The position numbers and the translations under genes were made by a program. A model generated the notes under the pieces. The model was not told the DNA's origin. It saw only the letters and a program-made list of their open reading frames with translations, and ran no database searches. 64,000 bases of DNA from Corallium rubrum (Eukaryota > Cnidaria > Anthozoa > Scleralcyonacea > Coralliidae), in NCBI GenBank assembly GCA_964035015.1, contig OZ036017.1, positions 5,875,996 to 5,939,995 on the forward strand, written 5' to 3'. The number at the start of each line of letters is the position of its first letter. Within the stretch, counting starts at the first letter, position 1. This document shows positions 44,876-57,600 of this stretch, one piece after another.

Positions 44876-45072
44876 ATCCCGTGAATTTGCAAATAAGCAA
44901 TATCATTGCTCAATGCAACGGGCCGATCTTGCCTAAACCGTCTCGAGTAGAGTACACTGGTAGCGCCCCCAATCGAGAAGTAGAGACAAGCGTTTGCCTA
45001 TCTCGAAGTAGGTTACGCTGTCTTACTATTGCATAAAAGATTGCGTCAAGCGCTTGCAATGATTTATATAGG

Positions 45073-45233
45073 TAATAGTATGGTTTCGAGTGCAATTTGG
45101 AAAAAACATGCACGAGTGAGTTTTTCAAAGACTATCAAAATTGCACGAGTCCGAAGGACGAGTGCTATTTGAGGTCTTTGAAAAGCTCACGAGTGCGTGT
45201 TTTTTCCAAGTTGCACTCGAAACCATGCTATTA
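45073..45233. repeat. Hairpin element with GTCCGAAGGACGAG turn
   Basis: TAATAGTATGGTTTCGAGTG and its near-perfect inverse end arms with GCACGAGTGAG and TTTTCAAAGAC. TAATAATATACATGAAAAAA at 45238 and its inverse at about 45455-45477 may mark a larger host element. Confidence 0.8.
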
Positions 45234-45625
45234 CTTATTAATAATATACATGAAAAAATTTATCATAAAGAGAATCTTTCTAATCAAAATGCTCTGTTCA
45301 AATAAAATACATGAAGAAAAAAAATTAACAGGAAGACCTTTTTTTCTAGTAAAAAATTGATTTTTGGGCAAATTTAAAAAATTACAAAATTTGCACTGTA
45401 TTTTTCTGCACTGAATTACACTAAAATTGCACTCCTCTCAGCCAATCAGAATTGAGAAATTTTTTCATGTATGTTATTAACACTGAAAGAGGTTTAGATA
45501 AATGGCGATTGCATTTCAAATAAAGATAGTTACCGTAAAACATTGTCAGCCCTTACACACACGTGCACGATGCATAGCCACATTTGGCAATGGATTTATT
45601 TAGAAAACCTCTTCAACTATTAAAT

Positions 45626-45737
45626 AAGTGAGTTATATACCGAGGATGGAGGCTTTATGCCAGATATACATACCCCGAGGGGCCGTATACGTAGGCCCCG
45701 AGAAAATGTATCCGACATCCTCAGTATATAACTCTTA
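45626..45737. repeat. Hairpin element with AGGCCCCGAG turn
   Basis: GTGAGTTATATACCGAGGATG and CATCCTCAGTATATAACTC enclose CATACCCCGAGGGGCC and GGCCCCGAGAAAATG. Confidence 0.7.
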
Positions 45738-45907
45738 CATAAATTCAACTAAGCTCTGCATGGTGCCAGGCTATACGACAGTCGTCTGGCTCGGGTATTA
45801 CCCGTGTTCTCAATTGAGAGTCTCTTGCATGGGTAGTACCCGTTGAGGAATTGTTTCACGGGTGTTAAATCAGTAAATTTAATCGTAAATTTCTCTACTC
45901 TTTATAG

Positions 45908-47019
45908 ATATCCTTTCGTTTGGAACAGCCCACGACAAGAGCTATACATCAGAAGACCATGTCAGTGCTGAAATGGTAAAAAGGACAATAGAACCACCAA
46001 ACTATGACAAAACGTTCGAAGAGTCTTGTCGTGGACCATGGCAGATTAACTATCAAAAACTTCACGAAGACGTTCTGAGGACAAAAAAAGGAATCTTGCT
46101 GTTCAGATGCCCGACTTTTAGTGGCTGGGGAAATCGCATTCGAGCGTTGTTAAGTTCGTTTCATTTGGCCGTGATTTCTAAACGAGCTTTTATCATAGAT
46201 TGTCCAAAACCAAGCCCCCTTGAAAAGTACTTGGAACCGAATTTCATCAAATGGAACTACCAAATAAATACTACAGACATGTCTTTCAGAAGCCGACATT
46301 ACGATATTTCTCCATTTGCAACCTTTTGGAAGTACAATAATTTTGAAATAGATTTTAACCACAGTGTGGAAGAAATTTACAACTATGGTAGAGAGTTTTA
46401 CTTAAGGCATAATCCCAAATACTATTTACCGACGTGGCGACAAGAACACATGTATTTTGGCTGTTGTTTTCATTTTTTGTTCAAAAAAACAAAACGTTTG
46501 GAAAATCGAATGGCACAGGCCAAGGAGCAGCTGGGATTCGACAGGAATATCGTTCTTGGGATTCATATTCGGCGAGGGGACGTGTTTTTTCATCACCATA
46601 GCAGCAGAGATGTAAGGATTCATAAAGTTGAAAATGCCCAGTATCACTTTGACTGCGCGGAAATGATAGACCAACGCATACAAAAATTGTACAAAACCAA
46701 GAAGATTATCTGGTTTTTTGCTTCTGATTGTGTAGAAATTAAGAAATACGCCGAGGAGAGATATCCGAATCGGATAAAACAATTACATGGAAAAATTGAG
46801 CACACTTCTTGGCCAAGAGAGGGAAACGAAGACGCCGGTCACATGTCCATGTTTCTTGATTATTTTCTTCTCCAGCAGTCAGACTTTCGACTTTTCACTA
46901 CTGCTTCGTCGTTTTCCAATGCCGTTTCGATGCTGACTGAAGGTCCCTATAGTCATGGACGCTCAACGTACAAAAATAATATAACTAAATGCGATTTTCC
47001 AAGATCATTGAAAACCTAA
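45908..47019 (+). CDS. Fucosyltransferase-like glycosyltransferase, catalytic exon
   Basis: The acceptor TTTATAG|AT opens a frame that runs in phase into ATG 45973 and on to the stop at 47017-47019. Joined to 10910-11009 it gives 403 residues. Motifs are GWGNRIRALLSSFHLA (residues about 106-121), a pattern for nucleotide-sugar binding, and LGIHIRRGD (about 251-259), the HxRRxD signature of alpha-1,2/1,6/O-fucosyltransferase folds, then AGHMSMFLDYFLL and TTASSFSNAVSML. Similar spacing is seen in GT11/GT37-type enzymes, but the exact family is not settled. The enzyme should move fucose from GDP-fucose to a glycan in the Golgi lumen. If the upstream exon is not used, the protein starting at 45973 would lack an anchor. 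No stop or frameshift. Confidence 0.75.
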
Positions 47020-47096
47020 AAGGTGATGTCTATCCATACCGTCTTCTGACAGCAGACAATTTGAACGATTCGGATTCATTATCCCCTAGCTCTCAC

Positions 47097-47811
47097 CCCA
47101 AATTATTATTTATTATTATTATTATTTAATCTTATTTACATACGGTAATCCTTCATACTGTAAAAATATATCTGCTTTCCAAGGAGCCGTACAAAACTTA
47201 AAACTATTTACACATAAATTAGAAACTAATTACAAAAACTTACTAACTATACTAACTAACTAACATACATCAAATAAATACAAATACCTAGCCTATTACT
47301 AATCATTGCATGCATTACATTATATACATGTACATCTGTAGAACCTTGTAGAACCTTGAACTGCCCTAGGGAAATGTTGTCGTCCTTTAAAGACCTTGGT
47401 AAATTATTCCATGTTTTAACACCTGAATAGCTGATGCTTTTTTTTAGAAAATTTGTTTTAGGTTTTTCAATAGAAAAATAAAGACTGTTACTGCGTAAGC
47501 CATATGCTTGGTTATTTGCAACTTTTAAAATTTTGGAAATATTTTCTAAATATTCTCCATTTTTTATTTTATACATAAATTCAGCCTTATTTTCATTTCT
47601 TCTCTCCATCAACGGTTGCCAATTCATTTCACTTAGTAAATCGATAGATCTGACTTCATATGATTTGCCAGAAATGACTCTTGCAGCCCTGTTTTGCATT
47701 TTTTGCAATTTTTCAAGTAGATAATTACTACAGGTATCCCAAACAAGGCTACAATAATCAAAGTGTGGCAAAACAATTGCATTATAAACTGAAATCAATG
47801 TGGTTTTTGGT
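47097..47811 (-). mobile_element. 5'-truncated LINE (reverse transcriptase C-terminus)
   Basis: A frame of 180 codons (47798-47256) reads VYNAIVLPHFDYCSLVWDTC, KLQKMQNRAARVISG and TWNNLPRSLKDDNI, the thumb and C-terminus of a CR1/Jockey-like LINE. The 3' end is an (AAT)n tail at about 47097-47130. It lies about 80 bp past the stop codon of the fucosyltransferase-like gene. Confidence 0.75.
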
Positions 47812-47827
47812 ACAAAGAAAAACTAGG

Positions 47828-48360
47828 GAAGAATTTCGTTCTTAATTTAAGATATTATTTCTTAATTCGAGATTATCTTTCTTGCTTCAAGATTTTATTT
47901 CTTACTTCAAGATAATAGTTCTCGATCGAAAAATAAGAAATTATATTTTTTCTTAATTTAAGATTAAATTTCTAGGCTCAAGATAATTTTTCTAGGCTCA
48001 AGATAGTTTCAAGATCTAAAATCTTAGTTTAAGAAAAAAGATCTAGATATAAAGAAGTCAGAAGGAACATATCATTGCTTCAAGATATTTAATGTTGCTT
48101 TAAGAAAAATAATCTTAAATTGGAAAACAAGCAAAAATACTTTTTCTTGTTTTAAGATATTATTCGTACGTTCAAGATGGTTTTTTTTTCTTGCAAGATA
48201 AACAATCTTGCAAAAAGAAAAAGTATCTTAAATTAGAAACAAGGAATATAGTATTTCTTGTTGTTTTAAGATATTTGTTTGTTTAAAATGGGTTTTTTTC
48301 TTTCTTGTTGCAAAATTGTAAGAAGAAAAACGGTCTTAAATTAGAAACAAGGTCCAACAA
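47828..48360. repeat. Degenerate tandem repeats of a TTCTTG-TTTAAGATATT motif
   Basis: At least 18 diverged copies of a word near TTTCTTGTTTTAAGATATT recur every 24-35 bp, many with inverted halves (CTTAAATTAAG-like). No TIRs or coding frame. Confidence 0.65.
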
Positions 48361-49870
48361 TGTTTTAATATATAGTATTAGCCATATATTTGCCAGAACC
48401 ACATGCATTAAAACCAGGATCAAAGCACACAAATGTCAAAAGGGAAATTTCAATTCAAACATGGGAAAAAATATACATTTTTTTGGCCTTAATTGAATAT
48501 ACAGTATATACCGTAAGAATGCCTTTAAAATTGCAGCATGTGAGAAAACTATTAGTCTTAAGCCAATTCATGACTCAGTGCACATGCACATGAAGACGAC
48601 TTTACAGACTTTCAAATTACAACGCTAGTTGTTTTTTTTATAAAGAATATATCCTCTTTTTCACAAGATAGCCTTATTTAATTATATACAAATTGTGCAT
48701 ATTAAATGTGCAAAGGATTTTGTCCAACAATATGCTCCCTTATGATGTCCTTCAAATCGTATTTAAGTGTTATATAAATTGCATCAAAGTGTTGTTGTAA
48801 AGAGTAAACATTAAAATCCAACATACGGTTGTAGAAGCAGAACTCTGCAATTGCATCATCTCCAGGATCTTCGACTTCATATGCCAATAAGTTAGGATTC
48901 AATTCAACAGTTTTCAATGGTGTGAATTCAAAAAGAATTTCTTCATCTACCAACCAAATTTGTTGAAGTTTTCAAAAAAATGGGCATTCTGTCAACGAAA
49001 GTGGCATCAACTGCAATTATGCAACAGTTATATATCACATATTTCGTTCCATACAATTTAATCCATTTACTGGTAAAAATGTTGTTTAACCTTTCAGGTT
49101 TTACAAACAACCCTGCATCATCAATTCTTTTAAGGAAGGCTACTCTTGACTCGTTGACCACTGGCCTTGTGGGCCCAAGTTCCTTGTCCGTTGAGAACAG
49201 TGGGTGTTGGCAAGGATTCTCGGTCTCAAAGTCAGCACAGGCATCAAGTTGACAATGTTCTGCCAAGGATAAACAGATGTTCTTGAAGTTTTGTTGTGGA
49301 GCTAGATCTTTGAAATATTTATGCTTCAAACCGTATGCAACAATGCCTTATCAGCGGGCCGAGCTGCAGCATTTGTCTTGGTATATGAAGCATGTAATGC
49401 ATTTTAGGAGTAATGTTGATTAGAGGAAAAGCTCTTTAAATAAGTGGAGGTGTGCCTCAATGGCCTTCTGTAATTCATCAATTGTCTCCCTGCTTGTAAC
49501 CGGCGAGAAGCACATATGAACAATGGAAATAATCTGCAACAGAAGTTGGTAAAACTGATTTTCATAAGGAATGCTCCCTTTTAAGCAGAATGGCAAGTAC
49601 TTCAGAAAAATTCTTGCTTGCTCTGCTGTTTGCTTCAGTTTGTATTTCTCATTACCATTAAAAACAGTTTCTCTCAATGGAAGAGGCCGATTTCTTTCAT
49701 CCTGGTATCCAAGGCTCATCTGACTAAATGTGCTGTTCAGCTGCTTTAATGTCATGTCCCCATTGTCAATAAAATACTGCAGTATGTAGCGGACCTCACC
49801 GGGAAATTTTGTTGATTCTGGTACTGTTAGCCCTCCTGGCAACTGTGACCACTCTTTTATATTTGCTAGA

Positions 49871-52590
49871 ATGAATTTCACTTTAGCCAAACCGAAATGT
49901 TATGAACGTTTTATTTGGGATCTAAAAAAAGCAGAGTTGAGCAAATTATTTGATGCCCTTGACAATACACACTGGGATGATATTTTTTTTGAAATTGATG
50001 ATATTGACGCTTTGTATAATAGATGGCTAGCTTGCTTTCGCCATGTCCTCGAGAAGTATGTACCAAATAGAACTGTTGTTGTTCGTCCTCGGGATAAACC
50101 TTGGATGAACTCAGAGATACGAAAAGCTGTAAGGAAGCGTAATAGATTATTGAAAACCTTCTGTCAAAATAAAGTTTCAGCAAATTGGGAACATTATAGG
50201 CGTCAAAGAAATTTTACTACTTCGCTTATACGAAGTCGTAAAAAGTCTTTCTATATTCATTTGAATCAGAAATTACAAGAACCCGGATTAGGATAAAAAA
50301 AGTGGTGGGGGCTAATTAAGAATTTTTATGGAAAAACAATTCAGACAACAGTACCACCTTTATTAGAGGGTGACCGTCTTGTTACTGACCCCAAGGATAA
50401 AGCATCCTTATTGAATGATTACTTTTGTAGTCAAAGTAAACTATCTAATCCAGATGCGCCGTTACCAAAATTTACTGAGTTTCAAGATGCAAAAACTTTA
50501 TCAATTGTTTCCACTAATGAAAGTGAAGTTCGTGATTTGTTGAAAAGTGTTGACATATCAAAGGCTTGTGGAGTAGATTGTATTGGAAATTCTCTGTTGA
50601 AGATGTGTGCTGATGGCATTGCATCTTCCTTGTCGAGATTTTTCAATATCTCTTTGGCAAATGGTTATTTTCCAACTGCATGGAGACTATCGAATATTTT
50701 TCCTATTTTTAAAAAAGATAATCGCCAATTGAAAAGCAATTACCGCCCTATTTCTCTACTGACATCATTATCTAAAATATTAGAGAAAATCATGTTTAAA
50801 TGTCTTTACAACTTTTTGCTAGAAATATGCTTTTTCACTCCCTTACAATCAGGTTTTCGTCCTGGGGATTCTACTGTGAATCAACTTATACTTATGGTAC
50901 ATAAAATTTATGAAGCTTTAGAGGGTGGGAAGGAAGTGCATATGGTCTTCTTGGACATGAGCAAAGCATTTGATAAAGTTTGGCATAAAGGCCTTTTTTT
51001 GAAGTTGGAATGCTTAGGTGTTAGAGATCCGCTCTTATCTTGGATTAAAAGTTACTTGACAAACAGAAAACAGCGAGTAGTCATTGATGGCCACTCGTCT
51101 GATTGGAAAAAAGTTGAAGCTGGGGTGCCTCAGGGATCAGTATTAGGACCTTTGTTATTCTTAATTTATATAAATGATATTACTGAAAACCTTCAGAGTA
51201 ATTGCTTTCTTTATGCAGATGATACTTCATTGTTAGAAATTGTTGAAGATCCCAAATTGGCATCTACTAAACTTAACAATGATTTAAAAAGTATTAGTAA
51301 TTGGACACATGATTGGCAAGTCACTATTAATCCAAGCAAGACTGAAGCGATGATCTTTTCCACTAAGCGATACAAACCAGCACATCCTGCATTGTATTAT
51401 GAAAATAATGAAATTACTACTGTCAGCAGTCACAAACATCTCGGAGTTACTCTTTTGTCTAATCTGTCATGGCGCATACATATTTTAAATATTTATGATA
51501 AAGCTCTAAAACAACTTAATTTATTGAAAGGTTTAAGATTCAAAATTAACAGAAACACTTTGGATAAACTATATAAGTCCTTAATTAGACCTGTTATGGA
51601 ATATGCAGATGCAGTCTGGGATGGTTGTGCTGAAGACGTTAGTGATCTGCTTGAATCTGTGCAATATTAATTTGCTAAGGTGGTCATGGGTGCAATGAAG
51701 GGTACTGGGCGTCAAAGATTATTAGAAGAGTTAGCATGGGAAGATTTGAAAACAAGGCGTTCAGTTCACAAACTTGTTTTATTTTTTAAGATAGTTAATA
51801 AGCTAACACCAAATTATTTATTCGACTTACTTCCACTTACAACACAACAAAGATCAGGGATATTGCTGAGATCCTCCTGTAATTTCAGCTTATTCCAATG
51901 TCGTACGGAGAGATTTAAAAAATCTTTCTTTCCTGCCACTACAATTTTATGGAATAGCTTAGACTATGATTTTCGGGATACTCAATCTATAGGTCATTTT
52001 AAAAGATGCTTGCTAGATTTCTTTGACATTTCAACTTATGATAAACGCTATGATTGTGCACTTGATAGATATAGTTCAATTTTACATACTCGAATTAGGC
52101 TGAATTGTTGTGCGCTGAATTATTATCTTTTTAAAATCAATTGTGTGGCATCTCAGGCCTGTGATTGTGGATTCAGTTGTGAATCCCCAATTCATTATTT
52201 TCTACATTGTCCCCGATATGCTGCTTTTAGATTTTCTTTATTTATGGCTGTAGTTGAAATCTTGGGAAACAGCTGGTATAATATGTCTGACTCAGTTAAA
52301 GTGAAAATGATTTTGTTTGGCGCTGATAATTTGAATTTGAATCAAAATAATGCTATTTTTTGCCATGTGCAACAATATATTAAAAGTTCAGAGCGTTTTG
52401 TAGTTTTAAATGATTGATGAACCAGCTGTTTCCTTGACTGCCTATTATGTGCTATGTAATGTTGCATGCATGCGTGTACTCTTATACCACTTTTTGTATC
52501 TATTTTATAAATATGCGTGAGCCCCCCAGATGAGCTTTTATTGCTCTTGGGGCAAACGTAAGAAATATATGTTTAAATAAATAAAAAAAA
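49871..52590 (+). mobile_element. LINE (CR1/Jockey-like), 5'-truncated
   Basis: One frame runs from the linker after the endonuclease (YERFIWDLKKAELSKLFDAL) through the full reverse transcriptase and C-terminus to 52417, with only two in-frame stops (TAA at 50294-50296 and 51668-51670). Palm motifs are visible: MVFLDMSKAFDKVWH, GVPQGSVLGPLLFLIYINDI and FLYADDTSLL. A Cys cluster (CDCGFSCESPIHYFLHCPRY) is near the end. The 3' end is AAATAAATAAAAAAAA at about 52573-52590. The apurinic endonuclease is missing. Few mutations suggest a fairly recent insertion into the minus-strand C2H2 gene. Confidence 0.85.
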
Positions 52591-53524
52591 CATTGACCAT
52601 CACAAACATCAAACAGAATCCCTTCTTTGCAAAATGATGCTTGGCTGGTTATGATATCTGATATACTTGAATTGGAAAGAAGTTGCTGAAGACTGTCAAG
52701 TATAGGAATATAAACCAAAGTGTCATCCTGCTCACAGATTTGACGTTTGGGGCCTTTGTTCTTGTATGCAATCCTAGTGGCAAGTACATATTGAACTGGT
52801 TGAACAAAATTATAGTTTTTTACAACAAAGGATGATTGTAGATAACTTGTTTTCAGATTTAACAATGGGTCTTCAAAGTTATCAAAAATTTGTTCAATAG
52901 ATTCTGTGTTTATATCATCAGCTTTTTCCTTCATGCAACCAATCACTTTCTGTTTCAGATGTTCTTTCACTTGGTCAATTAAGACACTGGTGCCTTCCAC
53001 AATGTTATTCACTGCAACCTTTTGAGAGAATTAAAATACGTGTAATAAGTACAAATAAATTAACTTTTATACACCAGATGGCATAATTGTTATAAATTAC
53101 TCTTTTAGAGTTTACTGTAATACTATTGCTGGATCAGTTGCTACCATATCCCTATACATGTACTGTACCAACCATCCCTATTCACCATGATTTATGGATA
53201 TGACAGTCTTTTTAATATTTGGGGGGGGGGGGGGGGATAGCGGGAGTCGAGAAATATCCAATTTCTTAATATAAGCCAATAAAAATATAAAAGATGATGA
53301 ACTTAGTGTTTTATCATATAATGTAACCTTAATTTAGCTGCAATTTGTTTAGGACGTGGAAATTGGTTTTAAAGTACAATATTAGTTAAACATACCTTTG
53401 ATATTTTTGAACGCGCTTGAAGTTTAAGGAGAAACTGAGCTGCGCAGTTGTTTAGGTCTACTTGTTGAAGTGGATCATCTTGGTCAATTTCAAGCTAAAA
53501 CGTGGAGACAGTGCAGACAATCAA

Positions 53525-53604
53525 TATATTTATATATATATATGTGTGTGTGTATGTGTGTGTGTGTATGTATGTATGTATATGTGTATGTATGTATGTG
53601 TGTA

Positions 53605-53689
<85 letters not shown>
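53525..53689. repeat. (TG/TATG/AT)n compound microsatellite
   Basis: Runs of TG and TATG pass into a pure AT run. It lies in intron 1 of the broken C2H2 gene. Confidence 0.95.
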
Positions 53690-53693
<4 letters not shown>

Positions 53694-54367
53694 TTGCACT
53701 AGCCAAGTGAAATCCAAATAAACTAATACGGAAATATGCAATAAGCTATTAAAGTTACCAGTCACTGCGCAATAGTCGGCAATACATTATAAGTTATACT
53801 GTATTCATACCTGAACGAATGGGTCGTCTTGCTCGCTGTCACTTGACTCACGAGATGAGGTGTCGGTAGTGTTTTCAGGTCTTTGTTGCAGACGAGGGCC
53901 TATTTCTTGAGACATTTCATCCTCATGATTTCGTCGAAGATGTTTGCGAAACGAATCCATTTTCTTGTACGTCTCTGGGCATCCATTCACCCCACATGTA
54001 ATTCTAAAATTGGGCTGCGATGAATGTTGCATAGTAATGTGTCTTACTAACGCTTTTAAAGTGAGTGAAGAGAACACGAAACAGATACTACACATCCATA
54101 GGTTCGCCATTTTCGGAAAGTCTGGTTCAAAACTAGTTCAATCATTCATTACCAGTAACGGGTTCAATCGTCTTTCACTCGTGTTAACTCGTGTAGATGT
54201 CGGAGAACCTTCGCGACCACGTTACTCCAACAATCCCGGCATGCTTAAAGGTGGTCTACAGTCGGTTCTGCGCATGTGCCAAGTGGGGGCTCCACCGGAA
54301 ATCGGTTTATCGTTCCCAGTCTAATCGGCTGTGCGCGTTGTTTACATCGTGTCAGTGCTCGAGGAAG

Positions 54368-54599
54368 ATGACCGACGCACAACCTTCGACTTCGAATCCT
54401 AACCCTCAAGTCAAGACAAACGATACATTGAAAAGAGTACTACGCTAGAAGAGATGCCTCTAGAGTGTGCTTACTTGATGCTTTTGAGAGATGGAAAACG
54501 GTAAAGTTAGAAAATAATCTAAAGAACGAACTCGATGTACACACGCTTGCTGATAAATCCATGTCGGACTCACTGATTTTGTTGCTAATATTTCTTCAG
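54368..54599 (+). pseudogene. First exon of an unknown transposon-like gene, frameshifted
   Basis: ATG 54368 opens MTDAQPSTSNPNPQVKTNDT-LKR, then a one-base frame change leads to YYARRDASRVCLLDAFERWK, TVKLENNLKNELDVHTLADK and SMSDSLIL. Charged helical DAFERW...LKNEL patterns like this precede other domains in multicopy genes of cnidarians and fishes, to my recollection. No downstream exon was found. Confidence 0.4.
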
Positions 54600-55479
54600 T
54601 GACAATGTTTCCTAGGCATGCTGATGAGCCCTGACATTGGGTGAAATAGCTAAATACTATGGATCTATAAGTCAACATGCTAATTCAGTGCTTAACTGTA
54701 CTTGTATTGCATGTTATTTCACTTGTTTGTATATAGGAAAAAAAATATAGACAAACCATTCTCAATATTTCCAAGACAATACAGATACATGACCAAACTC
54801 CAACTATTATTAATCTAACCCTGCTGGCTGAATATGTAAATACCAATATAATCCATTGTTTAGTATCAATAGAATTACAGTGCAAGAAAAGTAGTGTTTT
54901 AATACCCCAGATAGTGTCAAAAAATGTACATCTAAAATGAAGGTCTAACATTTAGGGCCATCGTTCGAAACATCGATATTAGACCTTCCATTTCGATTTC
55001 TGATACACTGGTTGCTTATATCATTGACTGTTGGGAATTCACTGAGAAAAGTATATGTATACTAACATGTATATTATATATAACTATAATTTCGACATAT
55101 TTGTCAACATATGCAATATATACATGTAATAGTGTGTGAATTCCTTTGTGTTAAAATACATGCAATGATATAAGCAGCACAGAATTGAAGAGTGTGGAAA
55201 ATAGGAGTTACAAATGTAACATATATAAAAATATTAATAAATCACATGATTCATATTAAATCTTGCAGGCCTTACCTTTGGTGAAGGGTACGGAGCACGT
55301 ATAGCAACTATGCAACAACTGGGTACAACTCTCCTGTTGCCCCTTCCCAAGTGACCATGTTTATTTTTATTTTATTTTATTTTATTAGCTTTGCCAGTTA
55401 CACATTACAATTACAAACATATATGTAATTATACAGAACGAAAACATTTTGGCCGGTACACTGCAACAGCAAAAGCCAA

Positions 55480-57013
55480 TTACTGCAGGCCCAAGTTATA
55501 ATACTGTCTATATGCTGCATGTTGAAAATTTTCATTATTTTGTACATTATTCAAGACAAGTACATCCTCACGATATAGCACATAGCAACCCCATTCTGGA
55601 ACATTGTTGTCAGGTGGGGGATTAGATGGTTGTAGTCGAAGAAGCTCTAACACAAGCCTTCTTAGCATCCCAACATTTAGGGCTTCCACTAAGTTCTGAA
55701 ATATGGAGATATTTTTCTATTAGTAAAAATTCAAGAAAACATGGGATATTATATAAACTTATCACTTCCCCACTCCACATTGGTGTTGAGAAAACATGCA
55801 GCATGAAAGTTAGGTTTACTGTAGTTGTGACAACAAATGAATGCTGTAAACTACCATTAATTGTTCATGATTTGCGTGATTCTGAGCAGCATTCTCTGCT
55901 GGTACCAGTTGACCTCTTTCTCTCCCATCCCTTCCTCTTGCACCACCCCTTGCTTGTCCTCTACCACGTCCCCCAGCTTGTCCTCTACCACCACCCTTTG
56001 CTTGTCCTCTACCACGTCCCCTAGCTTGTCCTCTACCACCACCCCGTGCTTGTCCTCTACCACCACCCCTTGCTTGTACTCTACCACCACCCCTTGCTTG
56101 TCCTCTACCACCACCCCTTGCTTGTTCTCACCACCACCCCTTGCTTGTCCTCTACCACCACCCTTTGCTTGTCCTCACCACCACCCCTTGCTTGTCCTCT
56201 ACCACAACCCCTTGCTTGTCGTCTACCACCACCCTTTGCTTGTCCTCTACCACCACCCTTTGCTTGTCCTCACCACCACCCCTTGCTTGTCTTCTACCAT
56301 GTCCCCTAGCTCTTCCAGATCCTCTTCCTCTCCAACACCCTCTTCCTCTTCTTTCTTCTTTAGAATCCTAAAAAAGTAAACACACCATGCTAAATATTTA
56401 TGATGTGCAAAGGCAAAACGTAACAGAAATTACCCTATTTTCGCATTATAAACAAAGTATAAAACATGAATAGCATGAATGAATTCATATTTATAAATAC
56501 AAGTTGTTTTGATTATTTGACGCTTGACAAAAGCCATGACTTATCAACCTTCAACATTGCCCTTCATAAACAATCAATCTGAAAATATTCTATTTATAAT
56601 TATAATTTATATGTAGTGCAGCTGCTAAAGGCTGAAAATGATGTATAGCCTATTGAAACCCAGACATACACTATTAATAAGTCTTTATTCAAAACAAAAA
56701 CATTCAATATGTTTTTGACTGATGGAGGTTGAGACTGTATACAGGCTAACTTCGCGTGAATTTGTGGAGGAGAAATAACTAACGATGCATTTAGAATCAT
56801 ATACTAATACACAGAATGTTTTAAAGGAAATTGATCGACAAACACAGTCTGAATTATATAATTTCAACTTTGCGCGGATTAAGCCCAAATATTTAGCGTC
56901 ACTCGCTACAAAGATTCCAGTCCCGATTTAGTCCGTTGCTCAGAAATAAATTACATATAGTTGGATACAAAAAATAACAATAAACTTACCGCCATATCCG
57001 AAGTCTTCGCCAT
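55480..57013 (-). pseudogene. RGG-repeat gene with a shortened C-terminal domain, probably broken
   Basis: Three exons fit in phase 0: 57013-56990 (MAKTSDMA, donor GTAAGT), 56367-55855 and 55695-55480. Exon 2 codes for Arg/Gly-rich repeats (RGQARGGG units of 24 bp) and then ENAAQNHANHEQL. Three units lack one base each, so the frame slips and meets TAG stops in the middle although the exon length stays divisible by three. Exon 3 reads NLVEALNVGMLRRLVLELLR, PPPDNNVPEWGC and FQHAAYRQYYNLG. HAAYRQY and PEW recall the zinc domain at the C-terminus of P2X7-like proteins, which is multicopy in invertebrates, but most of its Cys residues are absent. Weak evidence for function. Confidence 0.4.
55937..56300 (-). 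repeat. 24-bp minisatellite coding for RGG units
   Basis: About 15 units of AGAGGACAAGCAAGGGGTGG-TGGT (minus strand) with point changes; three units are 23 bp long. It forms most of exon 2 of the RGG-repeat gene. Confidence 0.85.
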
Positions 57014-57417
57014 GGCACGCGCTTGAACAAAAATTTTTCAGACTTCTACAGGAAAAGAATTTCTACCCTTTTCTCTCAGACAGTGGCAACGACCTGTGCA
57101 CGTAGTTATGTTATCGATGTTGGGCAATGCCGCGAACTGTTCTATTTGACTGAATTCCAAATCTTCAAGCGTGAACTTCGAGTAAGTCAGCCATGACGGT
57201 GAAAATACCTCGCGGCCGCATGAGGTGTACTTCATGCTGTGACCACTGACCTATATATTTAACTGGACTGCGGGTGCTGGTCAAAAATGTGTCCGCATTT
57301 TCACTTTCAAAATGGCGGCATTTATGGGTCCTTCTGCTAATGGTAGCGACCACTGACATGTACTTATCGTAGGAAAACAGAATATTTATGTAAACACAAA
57401 GCGATTTTCTTACTTTA

Positions 57418-57600
57418 TTAATATATCGTTCCTATGCGAGGGCTTCCCCAGAGGTGAATAAAATCGTCTGGCGTTAGCCAGAATAAAATACCAAATACCA
57501 ATTCGGACAGGAAAGAGTTAGAGAGATAGTTTATAAATCGTTCCTGTCCGAGGGCTTCCACAGAGGTGAATAAAATCGTCTGGTGTTGGAACGACTCAAG
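57418..57600. mobile_element. Two adjacent MITE copies (CCTGTCCGAGGGCTTCC family)
   Basis: Copy 1 (57427-57520) is complete, from TCGTTCCT to ATTCGGACAGGAAAGAG, with TCTGGCGTTAGCCAGAATAA inside. Copy 2 (57538-57598) lacks its right half. Confidence 0.7.

Larger units (their letters stand above)
48702..54110 (-). pseudogene. C2H2-headed gene of unknown function, broken by a LINE and frameshifts
   Basis: Exon 1 (54110-53811) begins with ATG and two C2H2-like fingers (CSIC...HITMQH; CGVNGC...HLRRNH), then an acidic tail; donor GTATGA. Exon 2 (53494-53396) and exon 3 (from 53018) join in phase 0. Exon 3 stops at the LINE insertion after FDVCDGQC, and the gene resumes at about 49868 with ANIKEWSQLPGGLTVPESTK; the 150-200 residues expected between are absent. 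Later blocks (49420 to 49330, 49329 to 48953, 48950 to 48702) need three frame changes: after KELFL, before KHKYFKDLAPQQN, and before LVDEEILFEF. It ends IREHIVGQNPLHI. The family occurs, as I recall it, in cnidarians and fishes, with no known function. This copy cannot make the full protein. Confidence 0.7.

Noticed and set aside
55861..56379. 172-codon plus-strand frame rich in Ser/Thr/Pro and Leu
   Set aside because: It is the antisense of the RGG-coding minisatellite; splice sites and the RGG pattern favour the minus strand.
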